Shown here: piece after piece, positions 17,779 through 27,715 of the stretch
Layout: the number at the start of each line of letters is the position of its first letter
How positions within the stretch are numbered: the first letter of the stretch is position 1
NCBI GenBank assembly: GCA_016932575.1
Contig: JAFGCO010000044.1
Coordinates: 1-64,000 of the forward strand
DNA length: 64,000 nucleotides
Direction: 5' to 3'
Source of the DNA: a bacterium
GTDB lineage: Bacteria; Zhuqueibacterota; QNDG01; JAFGCO01
Notes under the pieces: generated by a model
What the model was told of the DNA's origin: nothing
The model's input: only the letters and a program-made list of their open reading frames with translations
The model's database searches: none
Translations under genes and position numbers: made by a program

Positions 17779-18678
17779 ATGGCTGAAAAACAATTTATTT
17801 TTCTGATGGGGCGTTCTGAAGACGATGAATTAAGAACCGTCGTCGTTCCGGTGAAACGTCTTTTTATATTTGGCGGACTATTCATTGTGGTTTTTGTATC
17901 TTTAGCGTATTTGCTCGGACGCGGTTTTCAGGGGGCTGAAACCAACTTCCGCACCCATAAAATTATGCAGGAAAATCGTATTCTTAAAAATAATCTGGAT
18001 GCCTGGGATGAGCGGTTTAAAGAAATGCAGGCCGATATTAATGATTTAACCAAGCGTAATCACCAGATACGCATGACAGCTTCTCTTTCTTCACCGGATG
18101 TGGCCTTTGGTATGGGGGGGCCTGAATCATCCGTGAGACCTGAATTGATCGATAATCCTAAATTGCATTATTTGGAGCTGGATTTGGCACGTCTGGACGC
18201 AGAGTTGACTTGGCTGAAGCAAAGCACGGTTGAAATTGAAGACAAACTGGAATCGAAGTACAAGGAAATTGCCCACTATCCCTCGATTCGGCCAGTAAAA
18301 GGCGGATGGGTAACATCCGGATTTGGAGTGCGAAGAGATCCCTTTACAGGGGTCAATGAAATGCACCCGGGACTGGATATTGCCCTTAAACCGGGTTCAG
18401 AGGTCAGAGCTACCGGCGCTGGTATTGTCAAACATGTCAATTTACGAGTCATCAAGAACAAGGGATATGGTAAATATATTATTATCGATCACGGATTTGG
18501 GCATGAAACCCTTTATGGCCATCTTTCTGATATATTTGTCAAGCGAGGTCAGCAAGTGAAGCGGTGGGATCTGATTGGACTGAGCGGAAACACAGGTAAG
18601 TCCACAGCGCCGCATATCCATTATGGTGTATATGTTCATGGAGACGCGAAGGATCCGGTCAATTTTATCTTGGATTAA
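17779..18678 (+). CDS. M23-family peptidoglycan endopeptidase, membrane-anchored
   Basis: In this 299-residue protein, residues about 27-47 are an uncleaved membrane anchor (LFIFGGLFIVVFVSLAYLL). Residues about 60-165 are a coiled coil. The C-terminal LytM/M23 domain contains SGFGVRRDPFTG, the zinc ligand motif HPGLD, and HIHYG with the second His pair. All metal ligands seem present, so it may be an active D,D-endopeptidase in the periplasm; the coiled coil resembles EnvC/MepM-type regulators of cell-wall cutting. Its end overlaps the end of a convergent HAD gene by 14 bases. Confidence 0.93.
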   Translation: MAEKQFIFLMGRSEDDELRTVVVPVKRLFIFGGLFIVVFVSLAYLLGRGFQGAETNFRTHKIMQENRILKNNLDAWDERFKEMQADINDLTKRNHQIRMTASLSSPDVAFGMGGPESSVRPELIDNPKLHYLELDLARLDAELTWLKQSTVEIEDKLESKYKEIAHYPSIRPVKGGWVTSGFGVRRDPFTGVNEMHPGLDIALKPGSEVRATGAGIVKHVNLRVIKNKGYGKYIIIDHGFGHETLYGHLSDIFVKRGQQVKRWDLIGLSGNTGKSTAPHIHYGVYVHGDAKDPVNFILD

Positions 18679-19297
18679 GATTGAAATCGTTTTGTAACCC
18701 TTTCCATAATTCCACGAATTGAACATCGTCTGTGAAATGAATAATTTGTATGCCCAGTTGTTTGGCAGTTCGCACGTTTTCTTTTCTATCATCAACGAAT
18801 AAAATATTTTTCGGCGGTAATCCGATAACAGCCAATGCCTTATGAAAGATTTCCGGATTGGGTTTCACCTCTCCCAGTTCATGACTGTAAAATCGTTTTT
18901 TAAACCATTGCATAAATGGATAGCAGCTTTCGCAATGTTCCGAATGCCAGGCATTTGTATTGGAAAGGATGTAACATGGATATCGATGCCTGATTTCATC
19001 GAGAAAACGGATCATGGGTTCAATAAGAGAAAAAATGGACTGCCAGAGTGTTTTAAAGTGCTCCATGGATATTGTAAGATCAAGATCACGAACGGCTTGT
19101 TGATAAAACTGCCGGTTTGTGAGAAGGCCTTTTTCATATAACCGCATGATTTCCGAATCTGTAAAGTAATTCTGGATCTGCATGTAGGTCAGCGAGGAAG
19201 ATTCTTCCAATTTCTGGATAGAATGAACAGGGTTGACTTGGATAAATACGTTTCCCAGATCAAAGAGAATGGCAGAAAATTTGTATTTTGATTGCAA
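18665..19297 (-). CDS. HAD-superfamily hydrolase, YihX-like
   Basis: This 210-residue protein has HAD motif I FDLGNVFI with Asp as nucleophile but Gly in place of the second Asp, as in the YihX/epoxide-hydrolase-like branch. Motif II is LSNTNAW, motif III Lys lies in VKPNPEIF, and motif IV is LFVDDRKENV. It is probably a small-molecule phosphatase such as a sugar-1-phosphatase; the substrate is unknown. The start appears to be TTG at 19297, 18 bases after the chemoreceptor gene, so it is the last gene of that operon. The 3' end overlaps the convergent M23 gene. Confidence 0.85.
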   Translation of the reverse strand: MQSKYKFSAILFDLGNVFIQVNPVHSIQKLEESSSLTYMQIQNYFTDSEIMRLYEKGLLTNRQFYQQAVRDLDLTISMEHFKTLWQSIFSLIEPMIRFLDEIRHRYPCYILSNTNAWHSEHCESCYPFMQWFKKRFYSHELGEVKPNPEIFHKALAVIGLPPKNILFVDDRKENVRTAKQLGIQIIHFTDDVQFVELWKGLQNDFNLNPR

Positions 19298-19315
19298 AAA
19301 AATCAGGATGCTTTC

Positions 19316-21688
19316 TTAATCAATTTTACCATTGGTTTCGAACATGGCGAGAAATTCATTTTCGTTTTGTGACATTTTTTCCAGATTTTGGGCCAAAGTA
19401 CGCACATTCTCAAGTTGTTCTCCCATCTCTTTAATGGATGAATTGACCTGATTGACGCCAGTCGTATTTTTGGTGCTGGCCATGGCCACTTGGTCCATAG
19501 ATAAACCCACCTGATGTGACATGGATTGCATTTCATGGATGGCATTTGTGATGCTTTGGGTGCGACTGCGGTCCGAATCCACCAGTCGCTTGATATTTTC
19601 CAATGCCAGGTGGGTTTCATCTGTAAATTCTTCTGAATTTTGAATCATATTGGTTCCTGTGCGCATGGCCTTTTCAACAAGCTGTATGTCCATTTTAATG
19701 GTTTCAATCAGGGTGGCCACTTCACGGTTGGCTTCTGTTGTATTCATAGCCAGTTTACGTATCTCTGAAGCCACTTTACTAAAGCGTTTTTCATGGGATC
19801 CGGACTGGGTTGCCTCGATAGATGCATTCAAAGCCAAAATGTTGACTTTTGATGAGATGTTGCTGATTAAATCAATAATATTGTCAATTTTATTTGAATG
19901 TTGACGTAATTCTTCCACAGTTTTCCAGGATTTATTCACGGAGTCGGCTATGGCTCTTAATGTGGTTAATGTTTTTTTCATGGCTTCTGTGCCTGTGGTT
20001 ACAGCTTTGCCTGTATTTTCAGAAGCGCGCTCGCTTTCATTGGCTTCACGTCCGATTTGGTCAATACTGTTTAAAAGTGAATCCATAATCGACCGGGTTT
20101 TTTCCACTTGATTGTTTTGTGCCATGCTTCCATCAGCAATATTGCTGATGGCGTTTCGAATTTCGGTGGTTGAGATAATCACATGTTGTGTGGTTCCGGC
20201 CAGATCCATGGCCAAGCGTGAGAGACGATATGCCTGATCAGTTAATGTCTGAATCAAACTGCGCAGATTTAACGGCTCCGTATGCACTGTTATCACAGGA
20301 ATCCCTGCATTCACTGCACGGTTGATTGAATTGATCAGTCTGGGATCTTCCACAAATGTAATAATACCATCCACTTTTTTATGAATCAGTTTTTCAATCT
20401 GTTTTCCGTAGACCATAGCGCTGAAGTCACCCTTTTCGCGGGTCTCGTCAGGAACCAGCCATACCAGATCGACATTATGGGCCATCAAAGTATCTTTTGC
20501 CGCCATATATCCTTCCCGAACACGATCCCAGATTTCCGAGTCTTCTCTTGCCAGAAAGACAATGCGATAGGATTTTTCTGGAGTTTTATCTGACGGTTTG
20601 GCCAAATGTGTGATGGCCTCCCTTGAAAGCATCCATCCATGAGAAGGATGCCAGTGATGGTTCAGATTCTCTTCTGTGATCAAATTGGCCGGGAGAAGCA
20701 TCTGGGGTTTTGGAGGGATCCACCCTTCCACCAGGTGGTTGTATAAATAGATGGCAGAATCATGGCCCTGAATATAGGAGTTCTGATCCAACAGCACATC
20801 AATCGCACCTGATTTGATATAGTGAACGTTTTCCTGAGTGATTTCATGACCGATCACTTTGATTTTTTTATGCACGGATTTTTCACTTAGAACCTCGGCA
20901 ATAATCGAAGCGGTGGCTGTATCAGTGGCATAAATCCCTCTCAATTTTGGATAGGATTCCAGTAAGTCTGCAATAAAATTCGCACTGAAATCCCGGTTCA
21001 TCATGGATTCGAATGTATCGACGATCTGGATCTCAGTATTTCCTTCAATATAGGATTGAAAGCTTTTTCGACGTAGTTCAAGCATTGTATTGAACAAGAG
21101 GCCGGTGGCAATCAATACCTGTCCTTTATTGCCCAGCATTTCAGCCATAAGCTCTGCACATTTTTTTCCTTCCGCAATCGGATCTGCACCGATAAATCCA
21201 ATACGCTTACAAGGGGCATCTGTAATCGAGTTAAAATCATCGATGATGGCATTTAAGTTGTCACGCAACAGGTGCAAGATTTCAGACAATGTTTGCATCG
21301 GTTGCGGTACTTTGGATGGCGGATAATTGGAATGAAGATGAAGCTTCTGTGTTAAATTACCCAGTGTCAGATTGGATATTCCGCGAGCCAGGGCCGGAAA
21401 GTCCCGTTCGGTAATCAACTTTCCGGTTTGTCTTAAATTTCGAATGGGCAGATATTTGCGGAAATAATTAAAAAGGGAAAAATGTCCTGCGATTAGAAAA
21501 GCCAGTAAAAAGAGAAAACAGGAAATCAAGAAGACAGTACTGACAGGATCCGGCAGGCCGCGTTCTTTCAAATTCGGATACGTTGAGAAGATTAAATGTC
21601 CGAATAAAACAACGAATAAAATAATCCACCCCATTATTATAATAAGATACCGATGTCGGTTCAGAAATTGTTTAATGTTTGTTTTCAT
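19316..21688 (-). CDS. Chemoreceptor with HAMP-like linker and permuted sugar-binding-protein module
   Basis: In this 790-residue protein, two membrane helices (about 14-36 and 49-70) are separated by a loop of only about 12 residues. A HAMP-like helical linker (ISNLTLGNLTQKL) follows, so everything after about residue 72 should be cytoplasmic. Residues about 160-325 match the second half of an RbsB-type binding protein (IGFIGADPIAEGKKCAELM, GIYATD, KVIGHEIT, DQNSYIQG). Residues about 375-475 match the first half (YRIVFLAREDSEIWDRV, KKVDGIIT, AGIPVITVHTEPL). An MCP signalling domain follows, whose tip reads NILALNASIEATQSGSHEKRF, lacking the usual Gly-rich tip. It is a paralog of the gene upstream and overlaps it by four bases. 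Confidence 0.82.
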   Translation of the reverse strand: MKTNIKQFLNRHRYLIIIMGWIILFVVLFGHLIFSTYPNLKERGLPDPVSTVFLISCFLFLLAFLIAGHFSLFNYFRKYLPIRNLRQTGKLITERDFPALARGISNLTLGNLTQKLHLHSNYPPSKVPQPMQTLSEILHLLRDNLNAIIDDFNSITDAPCKRIGFIGADPIAEGKKCAELMAEMLGNKGQVLIATGLLFNTMLELRRKSFQSYIEGNTEIQIVDTFESMMNRDFSANFIADLLESYPKLRGIYATDTATASIIAEVLSEKSVHKKIKVIGHEITQENVHYIKSGAIDVLLDQNSYIQGHDSAIYLYNHLVEGWIPPKPQMLLPANLITEENLNHHWHPSHGWMLSREAITHLAKPSDKTPEKSYRIVFLAREDSEIWDRVREGYMAAKDTLMAHNVDLVWLVPDETREKGDFSAMVYGKQIEKLIHKKVDGIITFVEDPRLINSINRAVNAGIPVITVHTEPLNLRSLIQTLTDQAYRLSRLAMDLAGTTQHVIISTTEIRNAISNIADGSMAQNNQVEKTRSIMDSLLNSIDQIGREANESERASENTGKAVTTGTEAMKKTLTTLRAIADSVNKSWKTVEELRQHSNKIDNIIDLISNISSKVNILALNASIEATQSGSHEKRFSKVASEIRKLAMNTTEANREVATLIETIKMDIQLVEKAMRTGTNMIQNSEEFTDETHLALENIKRLVDSDRSRTQSITNAIHEMQSMSHQVGLSMDQVAMASTKNTTGVNQVNSSIKEMGEQLENVRTLAQNLEKMSQNENEFLAMFETNGKID

Positions 21689-24096
21689 GAAGTTGAATCA
21701 ATGACCTCCATGTTATCTAATAAATGGGTAGAGACGTTAAATTTACCTAAAAGTTCAAGTTCGCTTTGAGCCATCATTTCCAATGTTTCTGCGAGTTGCG
21801 TGACTTGCTGGAACTGCAAAACCATATCTTTTGTCGCCTGATTGACATTTTGAACGGATTCCGTATTTTTTTCACTGACCTCTGTCACAAGATTCATGGC
21901 TTCTTCAACACGATAAGAATAGGTTTGAATTTCAGCAACCGCATCTGCAATGCTTTTTAACCGACTCTGATCTGTTTCAACCAGCGAGCGAATGTTATGT
22001 AAAGCACTCCGTGCATCTGTTGTTTGTTTTGCTGATTCCTGGACTTGGGACAAACCGGACCTCATGACATTTTCAATTTTTGATATGTCCTTTTTTACCT
22101 GGTTCACCAGCTTAATAATACCCTGAGTGGCTTTATCTGTATTTCTTGCCAGCCGGCGTACTTCATTTGCGACGACCATAAATCCCTGACCTTCGTTGCC
22201 TGCTTGTATGGCTTCTATCGATGCATTAAAGGCAAGCACGTTTATTCGCGATGTAATGTCCTGAATCAAATCAACGACATTATCGATTCGTTCAGAGTGT
22301 TTGTCCAGTTCTTCGATGGTTTGCCAGGATTCGGTAACAGACGTTTCGACATTTTTCACTATCGATAATGTTTTTTCCATGGAATTGGCACCGTCAGTAA
22401 TGGCGATGGCAGTGTTTGCGGTCGCTTTTGCGCCTTCTTCTGTTGCCTGGTTAACCTGATTGATATTGGCGAGCAAATTTTTCAGGATATCCTGTGTATG
22501 AGATACCTGATTGTTTTGCAGAACCGATCCTTCGGAGATCATATGCATGGCTTCTATGATTTTTTGTGTGAGATGGTTGGCTTCGTCTGCGTTGTTGCCC
22601 AGATCTTCACTAAAGTGCATAAGTTTTTCAGCCTGATCGGTAATGGACTGAATCAGGCCTTGAAGGCTGATTGGTTCGCTGTTGAACGTGATTACCGGAA
22701 TGCCTTTTTTTACGGCCTTGTTGATCATTGGGATCATGCTGCGATCCAGAACGAGTGTGGCAATACCATCATATTTTTCATTGATTGCGGATTCCAGGGC
22801 TTTTCTGAAAACAGCCCCTGCCCGCAGATCGGAGTAACCAGGAGGAACGATATAATCTATTGTCACATTGTGGGAAATCAGTTGCTCTTTGGCATTCATG
22901 ACAGCCGCTTTTACGGGTTCCCAAAAGGCGGAAGTTGCCACGCACAAGACAGCGATGCGAAGCGGCCGATCATTCATTTTATCTGAAAGCTTGACAAGTT
23001 GGTTTAAGGATTCCTGCGATTGAATCATTCCGTGATCGGGATGCCAGAATTGTTGATAATTTTCAGGCGTGACCACATTTAATTGAGTCAGCATGCGCGG
23101 CGAAAAAGGTTTCCAGTCACCAACCAGGTAATTGTATAAAAGGATAACAGGATTGTATCCCTGGGCATAGGCATTCTGATCCAATGTGGCCTGAATGATG
23201 CCTTTGGACAGGTATTCCATGGTAGAATCGGTAAGGTCGTGCCCCACAATTTTTATTAGTCCGACTTTATTTTTTTCCTGCACCGCACGTGCCGCACCAA
23301 AAGGAGTTGCGCCCTGAGTGATGTAGATGCCCCGAAGGCGGGGATATTGTTCGATGGCTTCTTTTGTGTATTGATAGGTTTTTTCATGATCTTCATGGTC
23401 TTCCAGAACCTTGAGTACTTTGATGCGGGGGAATTTGGTCCTGAGGGCATTGATGAATCCCTTTCGCCGGAGTTCGAAATTTGTTGCTGAATAGAGGCCC
23501 ACAATAATGATGACTTCTCCCTGGCCTTTCAGCAGCTCTCCCATGACCTGACCGCATTTCTGACCTTCTAAAAATGAGTCAGCACCGATATAACATAACC
23601 GATGGCATGGAACATCTGTAAGAGTGTTTAATTCATGAGCGCAGTCCTGTAATCCCTGAATGATATTTTTCAGTAGAACCGCCAGCTCTTCCTGCTGATT
23701 CTGCTTTTCTGTCAATTGGATTGATTGGATATGCAGAGAAGCGGACAGATCGCCCTGGGCCAATTCACTCATCACGTTTGAGAATGCTTTAGTATCAGTT
23801 TCAGTGATTTCGTATAACTGGTGAATGACATCTTCCGAAGCTTTCCAGTCGTATTTATGATGCAGCCATGCCATAAAAACAAGGGCTGCCAGGCCCGCCA
23901 GGAAAATAAGAATAGAATTCAAAATAAAATTGGGAAAAGGCTGAATGATATCAGCAGAATGATTTATACCAATAAGGTGATGCTGGTAGAGAGCCCCGTA
24001 CACAATACCGGCGACCAGTAAACAAAAGATAAATCCCAATACACAATAAAATAATTTATTTTCGCGAAACAGGTCCCACAGCTTGGAAAATGGCAT
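21685..24096 (-). CDS. Chemoreceptor paralog with HAMP-like linker and permuted sugar-binding-protein module
   Basis: This 803-residue protein has the same plan as its downstream paralog. Two membrane helices (about 13-35 and 52-72) precede a HAMP-like linker (MSELAQGDLSASL). The second half of an RbsB-like fold follows (LCYIGADSFLEGQKCGQVM, GIYITQ, KIVGHDLT, DQNAYAQG), then the first half (LRIAVLCVATSAFWEPV, EKYDGIATL, KGIPVITFNSEP). An MCP domain with a near-canonical tip closes the protein (NVLAFNASIEAIQAGNEGQGF). The AAGGAG site supports the ATG at 24096. It starts an operon with the second receptor and a HAD protein. No cheA, cheW or cheR is nearby. The ligand domain seems to sense a cytoplasmic solute. 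Confidence 0.82.
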   Translation of the reverse strand: MPFSKLWDLFRENKLFYCVLGFIFCLLVAGIVYGALYQHHLIGINHSADIIQPFPNFILNSILIFLAGLAALVFMAWLHHKYDWKASEDVIHQLYEITETDTKAFSNVMSELAQGDLSASLHIQSIQLTEKQNQQEELAVLLKNIIQGLQDCAHELNTLTDVPCHRLCYIGADSFLEGQKCGQVMGELLKGQGEVIIIVGLYSATNFELRRKGFINALRTKFPRIKVLKVLEDHEDHEKTYQYTKEAIEQYPRLRGIYITQGATPFGAARAVQEKNKVGLIKIVGHDLTDSTMEYLSKGIIQATLDQNAYAQGYNPVILLYNYLVGDWKPFSPRMLTQLNVVTPENYQQFWHPDHGMIQSQESLNQLVKLSDKMNDRPLRIAVLCVATSAFWEPVKAAVMNAKEQLISHNVTIDYIVPPGYSDLRAGAVFRKALESAINEKYDGIATLVLDRSMIPMINKAVKKGIPVITFNSEPISLQGLIQSITDQAEKLMHFSEDLGNNADEANHLTQKIIEAMHMISEGSVLQNNQVSHTQDILKNLLANINQVNQATEEGAKATANTAIAITDGANSMEKTLSIVKNVETSVTESWQTIEELDKHSERIDNVVDLIQDITSRINVLAFNASIEAIQAGNEGQGFMVVANEVRRLARNTDKATQGIIKLVNQVKKDISKIENVMRSGLSQVQESAKQTTDARSALHNIRSLVETDQSRLKSIADAVAEIQTYSYRVEEAMNLVTEVSEKNTESVQNVNQATKDMVLQFQQVTQLAETLEMMAQSELELLGKFNVSTHLLDNMEVIDSTS

Positions 24097-24303
24097 GCAG
24101 TTATCTCCTTTTTGAAATAGGTTATGCCATTTTGAAAGGCAATTCCCATGTCCTGCTGTTGATTATGTATTTATTTTACGACATGTTAAGTGCATATTAC
24201 CGACTACAATTTGAATTTTTAATGATGCAAAAGCCTTGCCAGAATTTATGATAATCATTGCCGGAAATCAAGCAAAACTATCATATTTTATTGAAAATTT
24301 ATC

Positions 24304-24332
24304 TTGATTCTTTTCTTCATTTTCTCTATACT
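24304..24332 (+). promoter_or_regulatory. Sigma-70 promoter of comM
   Basis: TTGATT at 24304-24309 and TATACT at 24327-24332 have 17-base spacing. The predicted start near 24339 lies downstream of an in-frame ATG at 24258, so the gene must begin at 24363. Confidence 0.7.
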
Positions 24333-24362
24333 AAAAAAGTTAATCAATATTATTCCGAGATT

Positions 24363-25901
24363 ATGTTTTCAAAAGTATTAAGCGCGGCCGTACTCGGCAT
24401 TGAAGGATATATTGTGGAGGTGGAGTCCCACCTTGAAGGCGGACTGCCGTATTTTGCTACTGTCGGCTTACCTGACGGCGCAGTAAAAGAATCAAAAGAA
24501 CGGGTTCTGGCAGCGATAAAAAATTCAGGTTTTTATCTTGCCAGCAAACGGATCACTGTCAATCTGGCACCCGCGGATGTTCGCAAGGAAGGATCGGCAT
24601 TTGATCTGCCTATGGCCATTGGTATTTTATCTGCCAGCGGTTATATTCAGCAGGAAAAACTGGCGGATACGGTGATTTTAGGTGAACTGGCCCTGGATGG
24701 ACAAGTTCGAGCCATACGGGGCGGATTGCCGATTTCTGTGGCTGTGCGGGATCGGGAGATATCCCGCATAATTTTACCGAAAGAAAATGCCAGGGAAGCG
24801 GCTATGGCCCAGGGATTGAATGTCTATCCAGTGGAATCTATTCATGAAGCTATCCGGCTGATTGAAGATGGCAGAAATGAGCCCCCTTTTCGGGTGGATA
24901 TTTCTGAAGTTTTTTCACAAAACGCACAATACGGGGCTGATTTCAGTGATGTAAAAGGCCAGCAACATGTGAAACGTGCATTAGAAGTCGCAGCAGCCGG
25001 CGGACATAATGTACTGATGATCGGACCGCCGGGATCCGGAAAAACCATGCTGGCAAAACGGTATCCGACCATCCTTCCGGATCTAACGCTGGATGAGGCC
25101 CTGGAAACCACCAAGATTCATTCTGTGGCAGGATTGCTTCCTCCTGATTCAGCACTTATCGCTGTACGTCCATTCCGATCCCCCCATCATACCATTTCTG
25201 ATGCCGGGCTTATCGGTGGCGGACGCATTCCGCGTCCCGGTGAAGTGAGCCTTGCCCATCACGGTGTGCTTTTTCTCGATGAGATGCCTGAATTTCAAAA
25301 GAATGTTCTGGAAGTATTGCGTCAGCCCATGGAAGACGGTCGAGTGACAATTTCACGAGCTACGTTATCAATTACTTATCCCGCAAAATTCATGCTGATT
25401 GCGGCCATGAATCCCTGTCCGTGCGGGTATTTTTCTGATACCACCCATGAGTGTACATGCACCGTTCCGCAGATTCAGAGATACCGAGCCCGAATTTCAG
25501 GACCGCTTATGGATCGGATTGATATCCATATTGAAGTGCCGGCCGTAAAATATAAAGAACTGACCGGCAGTGAATCGGGTGAGTCTTCGAAAAGTATCCG
25601 GGAGCGGGTAATGGCGGCTCGAAAACGGCAGTTGGACCGTTTCCGGGAATATCAGGGTATTTATTGCAATGCCCATATGGACACAAAGCTTATTCGTTCA
25701 AAATGTGATATCAATGATGAAGGTGATGCATTGCTTCATCAGGCCATAACAAAATTGGGGCTTTCAGCCCGGGCGTATGACCGTATTCTGAAAGTCGCCC
25801 GTACCATTGCCGATCTGGAAGGAGAAGATATGATTCAGCCTGCCCATCTCAGTGAGGCAATTCAGTACCGGAGCCTGGATCGGGAGTTTACAGGAATATA
25901 A
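24363..25901 (+). CDS. comM: ComM/YifB-family Mg-chelatase-like AAA+ ATPase
   Basis: This 512-residue protein matches the usual family length of about 510. The N-terminal ChlI/Lon-like domain contains [10 protein letters not shown] and [14 protein letters not shown]. The AAA+ core has Walker A GPPGSGKT, Walker [10 protein letters not shown] and the family cysteine cluster NPCPCGYF with CTCT. The C-terminal Mg_chelatase_C domain ends with [19 protein letters not shown]. ComM is a hexameric branch-migration helicase that helps integrate DNA during natural transformation. The start is set at 24363 because the promoter lies just upstream and residues before it are not conserved in the family. It stands as a single-gene unit. 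Confidence 0.93.
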   Translation: MFSKVLSAAVLGIEGYIVEVESHLEGGLPYFATVGLPDGAVKESKERVLAAIKNSGFYLASKRITVNLAPADVRKEGSAFDLPMAIGILSASGYIQQEKLADTVILGELALDGQVRAIRGGLPISVAVRDREISRIILPKENAREAAMAQGLNVYPVESIHEAIRLIEDGRNEPPFRVDISEVFSQNAQYGADFSDVKGQQHVKRALEVAAAGGHNVLMIGPPGSGKTMLAKRYPTILPDLTLDEALETTKIHSVAGLLPPDSALIAVRPFRSPHHTISDAGLIGGGRIPRPGEVSLAHHGVLFLDEMPEFQKNVLEVLRQPMEDGRVTISRATLSITYPAKFMLIAAMNPCPCGYFSDTTHECTCTVPQIQRYRARISGPLMDRIDIHIEVPAVKYKELTGSESGESSKSIRERVMAARKRQLDRFREYQGIYCNAHMDTKLIRSKCDINDEGDALLHQAITKLGLSARAYDRILKVARTIADLEGEDMIQPAHLSEAIQYRSLDREFTGI

Positions 25902-26019
25902 ATTGATTGCTTCTGATCAACTCAGCACCGGCCTTTGTTTTATACAATACCGGAGTGTTAAAAAATGATGATAAAATGAATATTCCGTGAAGGATTCTTA
26001 CGCTGTTTTCATAAAGAAT

Positions 26020-26210
26020 AAAAAACCCTGCAAAGCAGCCTTGGTTATAAAGGACCGTGCTATCGACACGGTGGGTGCTCTCCTGTCCGATTTTTACGTC
26101 CACTCTATGGAGGCATGTAATAGGCAGACAGAGCCGAGCTCCCTATAAATTAAAGTTGAAGGTCTTTATATTGCCGTTAGCTGCTCGTGCAGGGAAAGAC
26201 CCGTATTCAT
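26020..26210 (-). ncRNA. ssrS: 6S RNA candidate
   Basis: The minus-strand transcript folds into one long rod. CCCTGC (26194-26189) pairs with GCAGGG (26031-26026), followed by GCAGC with GCTGC, then an AATATAAAGACC arm against GGTCCTTTATA. An asymmetric central bubble has a small hairpin (ACCGTG, CACGGT) on its 3' side. A second long stem (GGGAGCTC with GAGCACCC, TCTGTC with GACAGGA) and an apical TCCA/TGGA hairpin complete it. That is the 6S RNA layout mimicking open promoter DNA, and the size of about 190 nt fits. A run of six T follows the closing stem, and TATAAT lies at 26223-26218 just upstream. 6S RNA would bind the housekeeping RNA polymerase. The rest of the 25902-26396 gap shows nothing else. 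Confidence 0.6.
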
Positions 26211-26396
26211 ATTTTCAATTATAATTTGGAAATTTTATCATTGAATGTCAAGAAGAAATTTTGTGCTGTCAGTGGGATTGGGATTTCAATCCAAAGTAAT
26301 GAAACAGATTCATCAATTCAGCGTTAAATTTTATGAGTCAGCATCGGTCTGAAATACAGTCAATATTTTTAAAACCTATTTAATTTGGAGATAATA

Positions 26397-27683
26397 ATGA
26401 AACCTTTATCTGCTTTTTTCTGGAAGATGTTTTTGGTTTTACCTTCATTGGCGGCAGTTTCAGGTTTTGCAGCACATGTGGATTGGATTAAAGTAAACAG
26501 TTCGATTAATCCTATAACTGCAAAATATATCATGGACAGCGTGGATCTTGCAGAAGGAAATGGCGCGGAGTGTCTGGTGATTGAACTGGATACACCCGGC
26601 GGATTAATGGAGTCTACCTGGGCTATTGATAAGCGTCTGCTGGCATCTGAAGTTCCTGTTGTTGTCTATGTCTCACCCAGTGGAGGACGAGCGGCTTCTG
26701 CCGGTGTGTTTATCAGTTATGCAGCACATGTTGCAGCCATGGCACCCAGTACGAATATCGGGGCGGCTCATCCGGTCAATATGGTAGGCAGCGGAGGAGA
26801 TTCGAGCCAGGTCATGATGGATAAAGTGGTGAATGACGCTGTTGCCCATATCCGGGGACTGGCAGACCAGAATGGAAGAAATGGAGATTGGGCTGAGGAA
26901 GCCATTCGAAACAGTGTCTCCATTACCGAAAAAGAAGCCCTGGAGATAAATGTCATCAATTTGATCGCGAAAGGTCAGGTGGATTTACTCAATCAGCTGG
27001 ACGGCTTGACTGTGATGTCAGACGGCCAGGAAATCGAACTCGACACGGCATCAGCCCGTATTGTGGAACGTGGAATGGATTGGCGGCATCAAATTTTAAA
27101 TCAGATTGCCAATCCGAATATTGCCTTTATTTTGCTTGTTCTGGCCGGACTGGGAATTTATTTTGAATTTTCCAATCCGGGTTCGATTTTTCCGGGGGTC
27201 ATCGGCGTTATCTGTGGAATTTTATTTTTATTTGCATCCCAGGTGCTTTCGATTAATGCGGCAGGGGTTCTGTTGATTCTGCTTGCGATTGTCTTTTTTA
27301 TTGTCGAAGTTTATACACCGACATTTGGAATACTGACAGCAGGGGGAATTATATCATTTGTGGTTGGCGCATTGATGTTATTTAAAACCCCGGGGGTGAA
27401 AGTGTCCTTAACGGTTCTTATTCCGGTGCTGGTGGTGTTTGTCGGTCTGATGCTTATCGGACTGATGCTGGCGATCCGTACCAGGCTGACAAAACCCACG
27501 ACAGGCAAACAGGGTCTGGTTGGTGAGATTGGTGTGGCACTTCAGAATATAACGAAGGAAGGCCAGGTTTCAGTTCATGGAGAGGTGTGGAAAGCAGTGG
27601 CTGATGAAAGAATAAAAAAAGGAGATCAAATAGAAGTGTTAGAGATCAATCGATTAAAATTGCGCGTTAAGAAAGTATCGTAA
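26397..27683 (+). CDS. nfeD: NfeD-family membrane-bound serine protease (ClpP-class)
   Basis: In this 428-residue protein, a signal-like N-terminus is followed by a ClpP/SppA-type protease domain with the Ser-Lys dyad: catalytic Ser in GGRAASAGVFI and Lys in MMDKVVNDAVAHI, as in archaeal 1510-N proteases. Residues about 235-365 hold five or so membrane helices. The C-terminus is a soluble OB-fold NfeD domain (GLVGEIGVALQNI, GEVWKAVADERIKKGD). GGAG at 26387 supports ATG 26397 over an upstream TTG. It is followed after 32 bases by a slipin, its regular partner; the pair is thought to control membrane-protein quality in microdomains. Confidence 0.93.
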   Translation: MKPLSAFFWKMFLVLPSLAAVSGFAAHVDWIKVNSSINPITAKYIMDSVDLAEGNGAECLVIELDTPGGLMESTWAIDKRLLASEVPVVVYVSPSGGRAASAGVFISYAAHVAAMAPSTNIGAAHPVNMVGSGGDSSQVMMDKVVNDAVAHIRGLADQNGRNGDWAEEAIRNSVSITEKEALEINVINLIAKGQVDLLNQLDGLTVMSDGQEIELDTASARIVERGMDWRHQILNQIANPNIAFILLVLAGLGIYFEFSNPGSIFPGVIGVICGILFLFASQVLSINAAGVLLILLAIVFFIVEVYTPTFGILTAGGIISFVVGALMLFKTPGVKVSLTVLIPVLVVFVGLMLIGLMLAIRTRLTKPTTGKQGLVGEIGVALQNITKEGQVSVHGEVWKAVADERIKKGDQIEVLEINRLKLRVKKVS

Positions 27684-27715
27684 CGGTATCAGAAATTTAA
27701 ACAAGGAGGTAAAAA

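Noticed and set aside
24258-24362. N-terminal extension of comM from ATG 24258
   Set aside because: The extension contains the promoter elements and has no family similarity.
25902-25970. Terminator after comM
   Set aside because: CACCGG and CCGGAGTG pair imperfectly with a large loop and only a short A/T tail.
26020-26200. Plus-strand riboswitch or leader RNA upstream of nfeD
   Set aside because: The T-run after the closing stem and the TATAAT box are both on the minus strand, and no plus-strand expression platform is seen.
26224-26251. TTGACA at 26251-26246 as -35 for the 6S candidate
   Set aside because: It is 22 bases from the TATAAT box, too far for a normal sigma-70 promoter.
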